Shown here one piece after another: positions 26,049-32,980 of a DNA stretch of 32,980 bases (the stretch's first letter is position 1; each line of letters begins with the position of its first letter). Source of the DNA: Planctomycetota bacterium (GTDB lineage: Bacteria; Planctomycetota; Phycisphaerae; Phycisphaerales; SM1A02); assembly GCA_022562915.1 (NCBI GenBank), contig JADFOJ010000029.1, forward strand, positions 1 through 32,980. The letters run 5' to 3'. Both the position numbers and the translations under genes were made by a program. The notes below the pieces were generated by a model that was not told the DNA's origin, made no database searches, and saw only the letters and a program-made list of their open reading frames with translations.

Positions 26049-26708
26049 TCAGGCGAGCGGTTCGACGCACGCCGGATCGTCGTGGGCCGTGCTGTTGACG
26101 CGGGTGCTCACGGGGACGGCCGTCAGCGTGTCGTCCGGCGCGGGAACGAGCAAGTCCAGCAATCTCTGCGATGACTGCTCGCCGGGGTCCAGCCAGATCG
26201 AGTACGCCTCGGGCGCCAGGATCACCGGCATCCGATCGTGGATGGGCGAGACCGTCGGATTGGGGCGGGTGGTCAGGATGACGAAGGCGTCGCCTTTGGT
26301 GCCTTGTGCGTTGCCGCCGTGGTCCCAGATTCCGGCAAAGGCGAAGAGCGCTCCGTCGCGCCGGCGAAAGTGAAAGGCCTGCCTGGCACGCCCCAGCTTC
26401 TGCCACTCGAAGAAGCCCGTTGCCGGAACGAGACATCGCCTGGACGCGAAGGCCCTCCGGAACGACGGCTTGCGATCGACGGTCTCGCTGCGGGCGTTGA
26501 TGAGCGGGCGCGGGTTGCTCCCGTACGACGGCAACCCCCATCGCATCAACTCCAGGCACCGTTGAGTCGCCGCCGGACCGACGCGGACCACCGGCACGCT
26601 CTGCGTCGGCGCGATGTTGTACCGCGCGGCGCACGCGACCGCACCGGCGATCTCGAACGCCTCGGCGATCTCGTCAGGCCGCGCCTCCAGGCTGTACCGG
26701 CCGCACAT
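26049..26708 (-). CDS. SOS response-associated peptidase (SRAP/YedK/HMCES family)
   Basis: A 219-residue SRAP protein that forms a covalent link with abasic sites in single-stranded DNA, shielding them from cleavage. The catalytic Cys is residue 2 (MCGRYSLE), exposed after Met removal, which fixes the start at 26708 although another ATG lies three codons upstream. Other active-site residues are N71 in [10 protein letters not shown]101 in GFFEW and H157 in HDRMPVIL. All known functional residues are present. It converges with the zinc-ribbon gene (14 bases apart) and diverges from gnd with only 21 bases between the two start codons. Confidence 0.94.
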   Translation of the reverse strand: MCGRYSLEARPDEIAEAFEIAGAVACAARYNIAPTQSVPVVRVGPAATQRCLELMRWGLPSYGSNPRPLINARSETVDRKPSFRRAFASRRCLVPATGFFEWQKLGRARQAFHFRRRDGALFAFAGIWDHGGNAQGTKGDAFVILTTRPNPTVSPIHDRMPVILAPEAYSIWLDPGEQSSQRLLDLLVPAPDDTLTAVPVSTRVNSTAHDDPACVEPLA

Positions 26709-26729
26709 GCGTCGCATTCTAGAGCTACC
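26709..26729. promoter_or_regulatory. 21-base divergent start region of SRAP and gnd genes
   Basis: Only 21 bases separate the two divergent start codons. On the minus strand TAGAAT (26721 down to 26716) lies 7 bases before the SRAP ATG, another leaderless arrangement. TCTAGA at 26719-26724 is a palindrome, so it may serve both directions. Any -35 element must lie inside the neighbouring coding sequences. Confidence 0.45.
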
Positions 26730-28205
26730 ATGAACGCCATGTCCCAAGACACCGAACCGTGCACCGTCGGGCTCATCGGCCTGGGGGTGATGGGCCGCAA
26801 CCTCGTACTGAACATAGCGGACCACGGGTACCGCGTGGCGGTGTACAACCGCACGGGCTCCGTCACCGCCGAGTTCCTGTCGCAGCACGCCGGCGATACC
26901 TTTCCCGACGGCGGCGGGCTGCGGGGCTGCGACTCGCTGGCGCAGTTCATCGCGGCGATCACCGCACCGCGCGTCATCGTGGTGCTGGTCAAGGCCGGTC
27001 CCGCCGTGGACGCGGTGTGCGAACAACTCATCTCGGCCGGAGCAGGACCGAAGGACATCGTCGTCGACGGCGGCAACAGTCTCTGGACCGACACGATCCG
27101 GCGCGAACGCGATCTGCGCGGAAAGCTGGCGTTCTTCGGCTCCGGCGTCTCCGGCGGAGAGGTCGGGGCCCGGTACGGTCCCTCGCTGATGCCCGGAGGC
27201 GATCCCGCGGCTTGGGACCGGCTGCGACCGATCTGGGAAGCGATCTCCGCCAAGGTCGACGGCGAGCCGTGCACGACGTACCTGGGCCCCGACGGCGCCG
27301 GCCACTACGTCAAGATGGTCCACAACGGCATCGAGTACGCGGACATGCAGCTCATCGGCGAGGCGTACCACCTGCTGCGCTCGGTGACGGACATGACTCC
27401 GGGGCAGCTCGGTGACGTCTTCGCCGCGTACAACGGCGGCGAGCTCGAGAGTTATCTCGTCGAGATCACGGCGGACATACTTCGCCAGGAAGACCCCGTC
27501 ACCGGCCGACCGCTGGTCGACGTTATCCTCGACCGCGCCGGGATGAAGGGCACCGGGACCTGGACGGCGGTCAACGCGATGGAACTGGGCGTGCCGGCGA
27601 CCGCGATCGCCGAGGCGGTCATGGCCCGGGCCATGAGCGCCGACAAGGACGGCCGGACGGCCGCCGCGAACGTGCTGGCCGGACCGCGGACTCAGGCAAC
27701 GCCGGAGAAGGACGCGCTCGTCGATTCGGTGCGCGACGCGCTGTACTGCTCGAAGATCTGCGCGTACGCACAAGGGTTCCAGCTCATGCGGGCGGCCCAG
27801 ACCGAGTACGGCTGGACATTGGACTTCGGCGAGATCGCCCGGATCTGGCGCGGCGGGTGCATTATTCGCGCCGTTTTCCTGGAGCGTATCACCGAGGCGT
27901 ACCGGCGCACCGGGGATCTGGCGAACCTGCTGCTGGACGAGTACTTCGCCGGCGAGATCGCCCGGCGCCAGGACCAATGGCGCGAGGTCGTGAGCCGTGC
28001 GGTGCTGGCGGGCGTCCCGTGCCCGGCCTTCGCGTCGGCGCTGGCGTACTACGACGCCTACCGCAGCGAGACGCTGCCGGCAAGCCTGCTCCAGGCACAG
28101 CGCGATTACTTCGGTGCCCACACGTACGAGCGCGTTGATCAGCCGCGCGGCCGGTTCTTCCACCTGGACTGGACGGCATCCACGCGCCGCCAGGTCGAGG
28201 TGTAG
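26730..28205 (+). CDS. gnd: 6-phosphogluconate dehydrogenase (decarboxylating)
   Basis: Converts 6-phosphogluconate to ribulose 5-phosphate and CO2 with reduction of NADP+, in the oxidative pentose phosphate pathway. The product is 491 residues, the usual length of the long dimeric form. The Rossmann motif [12 protein letters not shown] lies at 14-25, [20 protein letters not shown] follows, and the active-site helix [11 protein letters not shown] provides K195, N199 and E202. The helical C-terminal half has [13 protein letters not shown]. The start could also be the ATG at 26739. A HIT-family gene follows after 4 bases and is probably co-transcribed. Confidence 0.95.
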   Translation: MNAMSQDTEPCTVGLIGLGVMGRNLVLNIADHGYRVAVYNRTGSVTAEFLSQHAGDTFPDGGGLRGCDSLAQFIAAITAPRVIVVLVKAGPAVDAVCEQLISAGAGPKDIVVDGGNSLWTDTIRRERDLRGKLAFFGSGVSGGEVGARYGPSLMPGGDPAAWDRLRPIWEAISAKVDGEPCTTYLGPDGAGHYVKMVHNGIEYADMQLIGEAYHLLRSVTDMTPGQLGDVFAAYNGGELESYLVEITADILRQEDPVTGRPLVDVILDRAGMKGTGTWTAVNAMELGVPATAIAEAVMARAMSADKDGRTAAANVLAGPRTQATPEKDALVDSVRDALYCSKICAYAQGFQLMRAAQTEYGWTLDFGEIARIWRGGCIIRAVFLERITEAYRRTGDLANLLLDEYFAGEIARRQDQWREVVSRAVLAGVPCPAFASALAYYDAYRSETLPASLLQAQRDYFGAHTYERVDQPRGRFFHLDWTASTRRQVEV

Positions 28206-28209
28206 CGTC

Positions 28210-28743
28210 ATGAACCACGACAATCTCTGGGCGCCGTGGCGCACCGTGTATCTTCGGGAGCTGAAACGCAGGGCCGAGGCGCTCGGCACGACCGACATCG
28301 ACGCCGGCCCGTTTCTCGTGGAGTATTTTCAGAACCCGCAGCACGACCAGGCGAACCACGTCGTCTACCGCGACGACCACGGCATGCTGCTGCTGAACCG
28401 GTACCCCTACGCCACCGGCCACATGCTGGTGGCGCTGGGTGAGCCGAGACCGACCCTGCTGGATTACGAACCGCCGCAGCGGGCCGCTTTCTGGGCGCTG
28501 ATCGAACGGGGCACGGACCTCATCGAGCGGACCTTCCACCCGCAGGGAATCAACACGGGCATCAACCAGGGCCGCGCCGCCGGCGCGGGTGTGCCCGATC
28601 ACCTGCACGCGCACCTGGTGCCGCGCTGGCACGCCGATACGAACTTCATGAGCGTTGTCGGGCAGATCCGCGTCATTCCCGATTCACTGGAGTCCGTGGC
28701 GGCGCAGTATCGGCAGACGCTGGGAAAGAGCGACCCGGGCTGA
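28210..28743 (+). CDS. HIT-family nucleotide phosphorylase/hydrolase (Ap4A phosphorylase-like)
   Basis: A 177-residue histidine-triad protein. The N-terminus NLWAPWR, the central LLLNRYPYATGHMLVAL and the triad HLHAHLVPRW (H131, H133, H135), followed by DTNFMSVV, match the branch that contains the mycobacterial Ap4A phosphorylase. The likely role is splitting dinucleoside polyphosphates or related AMP conjugates in the cytoplasm. It begins 4 bases after gnd. Its stop codon is the first triplet of the inverted repeat at 28741-28958. Confidence 0.9.
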   Translation: MNHDNLWAPWRTVYLRELKRRAEALGTTDIDAGPFLVEYFQNPQHDQANHVVYRDDHGMLLLNRYPYATGHMLVALGEPRPTLLDYEPPQRAAFWALIERGTDLIERTFHPQGINTGINQGRAAGAGVPDHLHAHLVPRWHADTNFMSVVGQIRVIPDSLESVAAQYRQTLGKSDPG

Positions 28744-28958
28744 CGGCGCTCGACCCCCGCGGGCTCACCCGCTGTTCCGCAGGTTTTGCTCGAACCCCGG
28801 GTCCAGGTGGGCTCGCCCTCCGTCGGTCCCGGCCGTCCACTCTTCTCGGGGAGAAGGAGGCATGGCCTTCGCCGCGAAATTGGCGATCCCTCGGGGTTTC
28901 TCAGGCTCGAGCAAAATGCCCGCGAATGGGCTCCGCCCGAGGGGGTCGAACGCCGTCA
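28741..28958. repeat. Long imperfect fold-back inverted repeat
   Basis: The end arms 28741-28764 (TGACGGCGCTCGACCCCC...) and 28935-28958 are 24 bases long and reverse complementary with two mismatches. An inner pair around 28784-28793 (TTTTGCTCGA) matches the strand near 28907-28917 (CTCGAGCAAAA), so pairing continues inward with interruptions. Short frames across it have no recognisable protein features. The element could be a miniature inverted-repeat element, a 3' UTR structure of the gnd-HIT message or a non-coding RNA; no transposase lies beside it. Confidence 0.65.
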
Positions 28959-29048
28959 CGGTTCAGAGTACCTCATGTGCCATCGCTGCCGGCGATGATT
29001 TTCGCTCTTTGGCAGCTTTTGCTCCGGTCGGGTTATTTTGTATTAAAT

Positions 29049-29066
29049 TGACACAGGTACCTGTCA
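29049..29066. repeat. Short REP-like palindrome in an AT-rich patch
   Basis: TGAC-AC-AGGTACCTGTCA: the core ACAGGTACCTGT is a perfect palindrome, and TGAC/GTCA flanks extend it with a 2-base bulge. It lies in a stretch (about 28990-29080, including TTATTTTGTATTAAATTG) whose base composition is far lower in GC than the rest of the window. It resembles the short dispersed palindromes of REP type, but only one copy is visible here. Confidence 0.45.
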
Positions 29067-29121
29067 CTGCTACATCTATGTATCTGCGCCCGAATCCGAT
29101 ATTGCTCCTGCGAGACCTTCC

Positions 29122-29394
29122 ATGAAAACCATTGCTCGACTGCTGGTCGTCGCCGTGCCGTTCGTCGCGGTCGCAACGAGCGGCCTCGGCTGCGCTCACC
29201 GGTACCAGAACCAGCCCGCCCCGGCGATGGCCGGGACCACCGGTCGGTGGGTCGACGGCGCCAACAACTACGCCTACATGCGGAACATCAACCACCGAGG
29301 CGTCGTGGACGACGCCGCCAGGCTGTTCTACGTCGACAACCCCAGCCGCTTGAGCCCGTGGCCGATCGTCGACATGTCCGGCAACCCGCGCTGA
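29122..29394 (+). CDS. Small predicted lipoprotein
   Basis: A 90-residue protein with a lipoprotein signal: basic start MKTIARLL, hydrophobic core, and lipobox SGLGC with the lipidated Cys near residue 24. The mature ~65 residues (RWVDGANNYAYMRNINHRG, then ARLFYVDNPSRLSPWPIVD) have no recognised domain. The short tail and the ending in Pro-Trp-Pro resemble small planctomycete lipoproteins, without a known role. The MFS gene starts 40 bases downstream. I see no strong ribosome binding site (only GAGACC). Confidence 0.65.
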   Translation: MKTIARLLVVAVPFVAVATSGLGCAHRYQNQPAPAMAGTTGRWVDGANNYAYMRNINHRGVVDDAARLFYVDNPSRLSPWPIVDMSGNPR

Positions 29395-29434
29395 ACGGGT
29401 CGCAGACAACCACGACTACTTTCGTGAACAGGCG

Positions 29435-30817
29435 GTGAGCCCCCTCCAGGTGGCCATCGACTCGGTCGGGCGCGCGGTCGCATCGTTCCATCCAAGGGCC
29501 CAGCCCTACATGTTGCGGGCGAACTACGCCCGCGAACTGGCGGCATGGTCCGTGCTGCCGCTGATGCTGGGCACCGTCGAGGGCGGCATCGTCGGCGTGC
29601 TGGTCAAGACGTACTTCGCCGGCACCGTCACGCCCGCCACGCTGAACATGGCCGTCGCGATCGTCGCCGGTGCCCCGGCATTCGCGAACATCACCAGTTT
29701 CCTCTGGGCCGCCATGAGCCATGGCCGGCACAAGATCCGCATGCTGGTCGGACTGCAGGTCGCCGCGGCAATGTGCGTCGGGCTGGTGGCGGTGGCGCCG
29801 CGAGCCCCGATCGGCCTGCTCGTGATCACCATGGGCGCCGTCGGTGCGCGGATATGCTGGTCCGGCGTCGTCACCATCCGCTCCACGGTGTGGCGGGCGA
29901 ATTACCCGCGGCACATGCGGGCCCGGCTGGCGGGCAAGCTCGCGACGGTGCAGGCCCTGGCGATGACCGCGGCAGGCCTGGGCATCGGCCTGGCGATGAA
30001 GATCGATGACGACGCCTTCCGGCTGCTGTATCCGCTGGCGGCGTTGTGCGGATTCGGCGGGGCGTGGATCTACCGCGGCCTGAGGCTGCGCGGCCACCGC
30101 GCCCTGCTGCGGGCCGAGCGCAGCGACGCCCGCGGGGGACAGTTCAATCCGCTGGAGCTCCGGCGGGTCCTGCTGGATGACGAGCGGTTCCGCCGGTACA
30201 TGACGTGCATGTTCGTCTTCGGCACCGGCAACCTGATGGTCACCGCGCCGCTGGTGATCATGCTCAAGGACCGGTTCGAGCTCGACCCGTTCGTCTCGGT
30301 GCTCATCGTCGCATCGATCTCGACCCTGCTCATGCCGCTGAGCATCCCGATCTGGTCGCGGCTGCTCGACCGGATGCACGTGATCCGGTTCCGGGCGATT
30401 CACAGTTGGTCGTTCATCGCCTCGACCGGCACGTTCCTGGTCGGGGCCCTGACCAACCAGGTCTGGCTGCTGTGGGTGGGCGCGATCTTCAAGGGCCTCG
30501 CCTTCGGCGGCGGCGTGCTCGGCTGGAACCTGGGCCATCACGACTTCGCTCCTCCCGAGCGGGCATCGCAGTACATGGGCGTTCACGTCACCCTCACCGG
30601 GATTCGCGGGCTGCTGGCGCCGATCATCGCCGTGTGCCTCTACGAGATCCTGGAGTGGATTCACCCCGGCGCCGGGCCGTGGACGCTGGCGGTGTGCCTG
30701 GCGCTGTCCACGATCGGGGCGGTGTGGTTCGCCCTGATGCGGCGCACGCTGACGGGGCCCGGGGGCGACTCGGAGTTCGAGGACGGCCCGCCCGTCCAGC
30801 CGCCGGCGGCGACCTGA
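29435..30817 (+). CDS. Major facilitator superfamily transporter
   Basis: A 460-residue polytopic membrane protein with about 11-12 predicted helices in two halves separated by a charged central loop (about 215-245, RLRGHRALLRAERSDARGG). The loop between helices 2 and 3 has the MFS-type basic pattern SHGRHKIRM, and the second half opens at FRRYMTCMFVFGTGN. The substrate cannot be predicted. The start is GTG 29435; the ORF opens there and no ATG lies close by. The C-terminal tail is acidic and Pro-rich and probably cytoplasmic. Confidence 0.8.
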   Translation: MSPLQVAIDSVGRAVASFHPRAQPYMLRANYARELAAWSVLPLMLGTVEGGIVGVLVKTYFAGTVTPATLNMAVAIVAGAPAFANITSFLWAAMSHGRHKIRMLVGLQVAAAMCVGLVAVAPRAPIGLLVITMGAVGARICWSGVVTIRSTVWRANYPRHMRARLAGKLATVQALAMTAAGLGIGLAMKIDDDAFRLLYPLAALCGFGGAWIYRGLRLRGHRALLRAERSDARGGQFNPLELRRVLLDDERFRRYMTCMFVFGTGNLMVTAPLVIMLKDRFELDPFVSVLIVASISTLLMPLSIPIWSRLLDRMHVIRFRAIHSWSFIASTGTFLVGALTNQVWLLWVGAIFKGLAFGGGVLGWNLGHHDFAPPERASQYMGVHVTLTGIRGLLAPIIAVCLYEILEWIHPGAGPWTLAVCLALSTIGAVWFALMRRTLTGPGGDSEFEDGPPVQPPAAT

Positions 30818-30832
30818 CGGCACCGGCATTGC

Positions 30833-30838
30833 TATACT
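30833..30838 (+). promoter_or_regulatory. Putative -10 box for rpsA
   Basis: TATACT in TTGCTATACTGG, 73 bases before the rpsA ATG, which would give a leader of about 67 bases. That contrasts with the leaderless pattern of other genes here and leaves room for control of S1 translation, as known for S1 autoregulation in other bacteria. No clear -35 box is seen. Confidence 0.4.
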
Positions 30839-30911
30839 GGCTGCTTTGGGCCGCAACGCCTGAACATTCGCCCCGAAACCCTTTCAGACACACCGTCCAG
30901 AGCGTTCTCCA

Positions 30912-32672
30912 ATGGTCAACTACAACCTCATCGCGGACATCGGCATCGACGACCGGCAGGTCGACGAGTTGGTCCGGCAAGCGTTCGGCGAACAGGTCGC
31001 CGACGGCGACATGGACAGCCTCCTCAAGGAAGACATCGAGAACTTCCAGCGAGGCAACATTCTCAAGGGCAGAGTCGTCGGCAAGGCCGGTGACGACGTC
31101 GTCATCGACGTCGGCCTGAAGTCCGAGGGACTCGTCAACAAGAGTGAGTTCGAGAACTACAACGAGCTGGAGGTCGGCGACATCATCGAGGTCCTGCTCG
31201 AGGAACTCGAAGATGAGACCGGCGCCGTGCGGCTCTCCAAGCGCAAGGCCGACCGGATCCGCGGCTGGGAGAAGATCCTCGAGACGAAGAAGGAAGACGA
31301 CATCGTCGAGGGCAAGTGCATGCGCAAGATCAAGGGCGGGCTGCTCGTGGACATCGGCGTGCCCGTGTTCCTGCCCGCATCGCAGGTGGACATCCGGCGG
31401 CCCGGCGACATCGGCGCGTTCATCGGCAGAACGATCCGCGCCGTCATCCTCAAGGTGGACGAGGAACGGCGCAATATCGTGATCAGCCGCCGCCGCCTGA
31501 TCGAGAAGGAGCGCGAGCAGGCGAAGATCAAGCTCCTGGAGAGGATCACCCAGGGCGACGTCGTCAAGGGCACGGTGACCAACATCGCGGACTTCGGCGC
31601 GTTCGTCGACCTCGGCGGCCTCGACGGCCTGCTGCACATCACCGACATGAGCTGGGGACGAATCAGCCATCCCAGCGACGTGGTCAGGGTCAGCGAGGAG
31701 ATCGAGGTGAAGATCCTCTCCATCGATCTGGAGAAGGAAAAAATCGCCCTGGGTCTCAAGCAACTCCAGGAATCACCCTGGGAGTCCATCGAGGAGAAAT
31801 ACCCGGTCGGGTCTCGGGTGCAGGGCCGCGTGGTCAACCTGGTGTCCTACGGCGCGTTCGTCCAGCTCGAGCAGGGCATCGAGGGGCTCGTGCACATCTC
31901 CGAGATGTCCTGGACCCGGCGCATCAACCATCCCAGCGAGCTGGTCAACGTTGAGGACAGCGTCGATGTCGTCGTACTCGACATCAACAAGGACAAGCAC
32001 GAGATCTCGTTGGGGATGAAGCAGATCGACGTCAATCCGTGGGAGCTGGTGGCCGAGAAGTTCCCGCCCGGAACGATCATCGACGGCACGATCCGCAACC
32101 TCGCGAACTACGGCGCCTTCGTCGAGATCGAGCCCGGCATCGACGGGCTGCTGCACGTCTCGGACATCTCGTGGACGGAGAAGATCTCCCATCCCAACGA
32201 GAAGTTCAAGAAGGGCGATGCCGTCAAGTGCGTCGTGCTCGACATCGACCAGGCGAAGCAGCGGGTCGGGCTGGGCCTGAAGCAGCTCAGCGAAGACCCG
32301 TGGCTGCACGCGATTCCCGGTGCGTACAAGCCGGGGATGGTCGTCCACGGCACCGTGACCAAGATCACCAACTTCGGCGTCTTCGTCGAGCTGGAAGAAG
32401 GCCTCGAGGGGCTCCTTCACATCTCCGAGCTTGCCGACCACAAGGTCGAATCGCCGCAGGACGTCGTCAAGGCCGGCGACAGGATCGACGTGAAGATTCT
32501 TCGAGTCGACATCGAGGAGCGCAAGATCGGGTTGAGCCTGAAGCGAGCTCAGCTCGCCGAAACGAGTGGGACCGACGGGCTCGGCAGTTCGTCCTCCGCT
32601 GGGGGCCCCAGCCCGGCCAAGGGCGGCATGGACGAGCACGGCGCGTTGGGGACCGACAAGATCGAGTTGTAG
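30912..32672 (+). CDS. rpsA: 30S ribosomal protein S1
   Basis: Six S1 (OB-fold) RNA-binding domains in a 586-residue protein, as in the full-length S1 of Proteobacteria. The domains lie at about 46-113, 130-196, 215-285, 299-371, 386-458 and 473-546. Domains 3-6 show the typical G-x-V-x-x-I-x-x-(F/Y)-G-(A/V)-F-V ... G-L-(L/V)-H-(I/V)-S pattern, while 1 and 2 are the divergent ribosome-binding type. An N-terminal extension of about 45 residues and a low-complexity Gly/Ser/Pro tail flank them. The role is mRNA binding and unfolding at initiation on the small subunit. A palindromic element begins 30 bases after the stop. Confidence 0.96.
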   Translation: MVNYNLIADIGIDDRQVDELVRQAFGEQVADGDMDSLLKEDIENFQRGNILKGRVVGKAGDDVVIDVGLKSEGLVNKSEFENYNELEVGDIIEVLLEELEDETGAVRLSKRKADRIRGWEKILETKKEDDIVEGKCMRKIKGGLLVDIGVPVFLPASQVDIRRPGDIGAFIGRTIRAVILKVDEERRNIVISRRRLIEKEREQAKIKLLERITQGDVVKGTVTNIADFGAFVDLGGLDGLLHITDMSWGRISHPSDVVRVSEEIEVKILSIDLEKEKIALGLKQLQESPWESIEEKYPVGSRVQGRVVNLVSYGAFVQLEQGIEGLVHISEMSWTRRINHPSELVNVEDSVDVVVLDINKDKHEISLGMKQIDVNPWELVAEKFPPGTIIDGTIRNLANYGAFVEIEPGIDGLLHVSDISWTEKISHPNEKFKKGDAVKCVVLDIDQAKQRVGLGLKQLSEDPWLHAIPGAYKPGMVVHGTVTKITNFGVFVELEEGLEGLLHISELADHKVESPQDVVKAGDRIDVKILRVDIEERKIGLSLKRAQLAETSGTDGLGSSSSAGGPSPAKGGMDEHGALGTDKIEL

Positions 32673-32702
32673 GAGGCTCCGTAGCGGCCTCCGGGCAACG
32701 GG

Positions 32703-32804
32703 GGGTGGCACGGTCGACGGAGCGAAGCGACGTCGCCCGTGATCGGACGTCACATCACGGGCGAGTTCGTCCGCCTGCGGCGGGCTCACTCGACCGTGCC
32801 ACCC
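32703..32804. repeat. Nested palindromic element downstream of rpsA
   Basis: Outer arms 32703-32717 (GGGTGGCACGGTCGA) and 32790-32804 are perfect 15-base reverse complements. Inside lies a second perfect 9-base hairpin, GCCCGTGAT (32735-32743) with ATCACGGGC (32754-32762), and a third short GC-rich stem is possible around 32770-32785. The outer arm shares GGTGGCACGG with the hairpin at 13363-13396, so the two belong to one dispersed family. It may act as the rpsA terminator. Confidence 0.72.
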
Positions 32805-32980
32805 ACTCGCTGTGTTACGCAACGGCCGATTGATCAGTCATCGCTGAGCGAACGCCTGTACAGCGCTCCGCGGCTCCACTTCATCGGCGGCCGCGCCACG
32901 CTGCACGATGGCGTCTATCGTTCAGCAGAGACTGACGAACGTCAGAAACGTCAGCAGCGCCATTCGCTTCCGGCTGTCAG
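32805..32980. other. Window end, no gene assigned
   Basis: Frames on both strands are short. On the plus strand an open frame without a clear start runs to the window edge (LHFIGGRATLHDGVYRS among its residues), and on the minus strand a 13-codon hydrophobic frame is interrupted by TGA. Neither can be called a gene without the downstream sequence. Confidence 0.3.

Noticed and set aside
28655-29125. 156-codon plus-strand frame after the HIT gene
   Set aside because: It crosses the fold-back repeat and the AT-rich patch, starts inside the HIT gene and has no protein features.
32908-32980. Open frame starting MASIVQQRL at the window end
   Set aside because: Too short, no ribosome binding site and cut by the window edge; cannot be judged.

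Overview
The window is GC-rich, densely coded bacterial chromosome, probably from the Planctomycetota and most likely the Phycisphaerae or a related lineage. This is inferred from family habits, not from a marker phylogeny. Two neighbouring secreted proteins end in the paired dockerin-like tail typical of that group (D-x-D-G-x-G-x-x-D-F-x-x-L-L-x-x-W-G-P-C). A membrane protein carries the C-P-R-C...C-P-E-C ribbon common there, and there is a planctomycete-style prepilin with a short N-terminal methylation segment. No tRNA, rRNA, CRISPR array or intact insertion sequence was seen.

Layout. 1-5262 is an F-type ATP synthase cluster: AtpI-like protein, atpB, atpE, atpF, atpH, a secreted SIMPL-domain protein wedged in with a 4-base overlap, then atpA. 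The gamma, beta and epsilon genes do not follow; the next gene is an ArnT/PMT-type membrane glycosyltransferase whose last codons run into a palindromic repeat. 6875-11613 (minus strand) holds a prepilin-like protein, a CysQ/HAL2-type bisphosphate nucleotidase, an SLC13-type permease with two RCK_C domains and a membrane-anchored, partly degenerate endonuclease/exonuclease/phosphatase protein. The last three are tightly packed and suggest sulfate or PAP metabolism. 11902-13351 is an ECF sigma/anti-sigma pair. 13408-15342 is an ABC-F ATPase on the minus strand. 15476-19199 encodes a parallel beta-helix protein and another secreted protein, both with dockerin-like tails, closed by a strong terminator.

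19360-23442 is the most unusual gene: one uninterrupted 1360-residue frame that joins a NapH/CcoG-like membrane polyferredoxin, a TPR array and a C-terminal pentein (guanidino-modifying, PAD-like) domain whose Asp, His-x-Asp and Cys catalytic positions all appear intact. Predicted topology puts the Fe-S clusters in the cytoplasm and the TPR and PAD-like parts outside the membrane. I know of no described protein with this architecture.

23443-24610 is a genomic scar: a piece of an integrase-type transposase, a diverged copy of the first ~100 bases of the ABC-F gene plus its upstream region, and the N-terminal half of a second SLC13/DASS transporter. 24631-28743 returns to ordinary genes: zinc-ribbon membrane protein, SRAP/YedK peptidase, 6-phosphogluconate dehydrogenase and a HIT-family nucleotide phosphorylase. 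A ~218-base fold-back repeat follows. 29122-32672 has a small lipoprotein, an MFS transporter and ribosomal protein S1. The window ends in a nested palindromic repeat that shares its arms with the hairpin at 13363-13396.

Several genes (ABC-F, truncated DASS, zinc-ribbon protein, SRAP) have a TACACT/TAGAAT-like -10 hexamer only 7-8 bases before the start codon and no Shine-Dalgarno sequence. This suggests leaderless transcription is common here.
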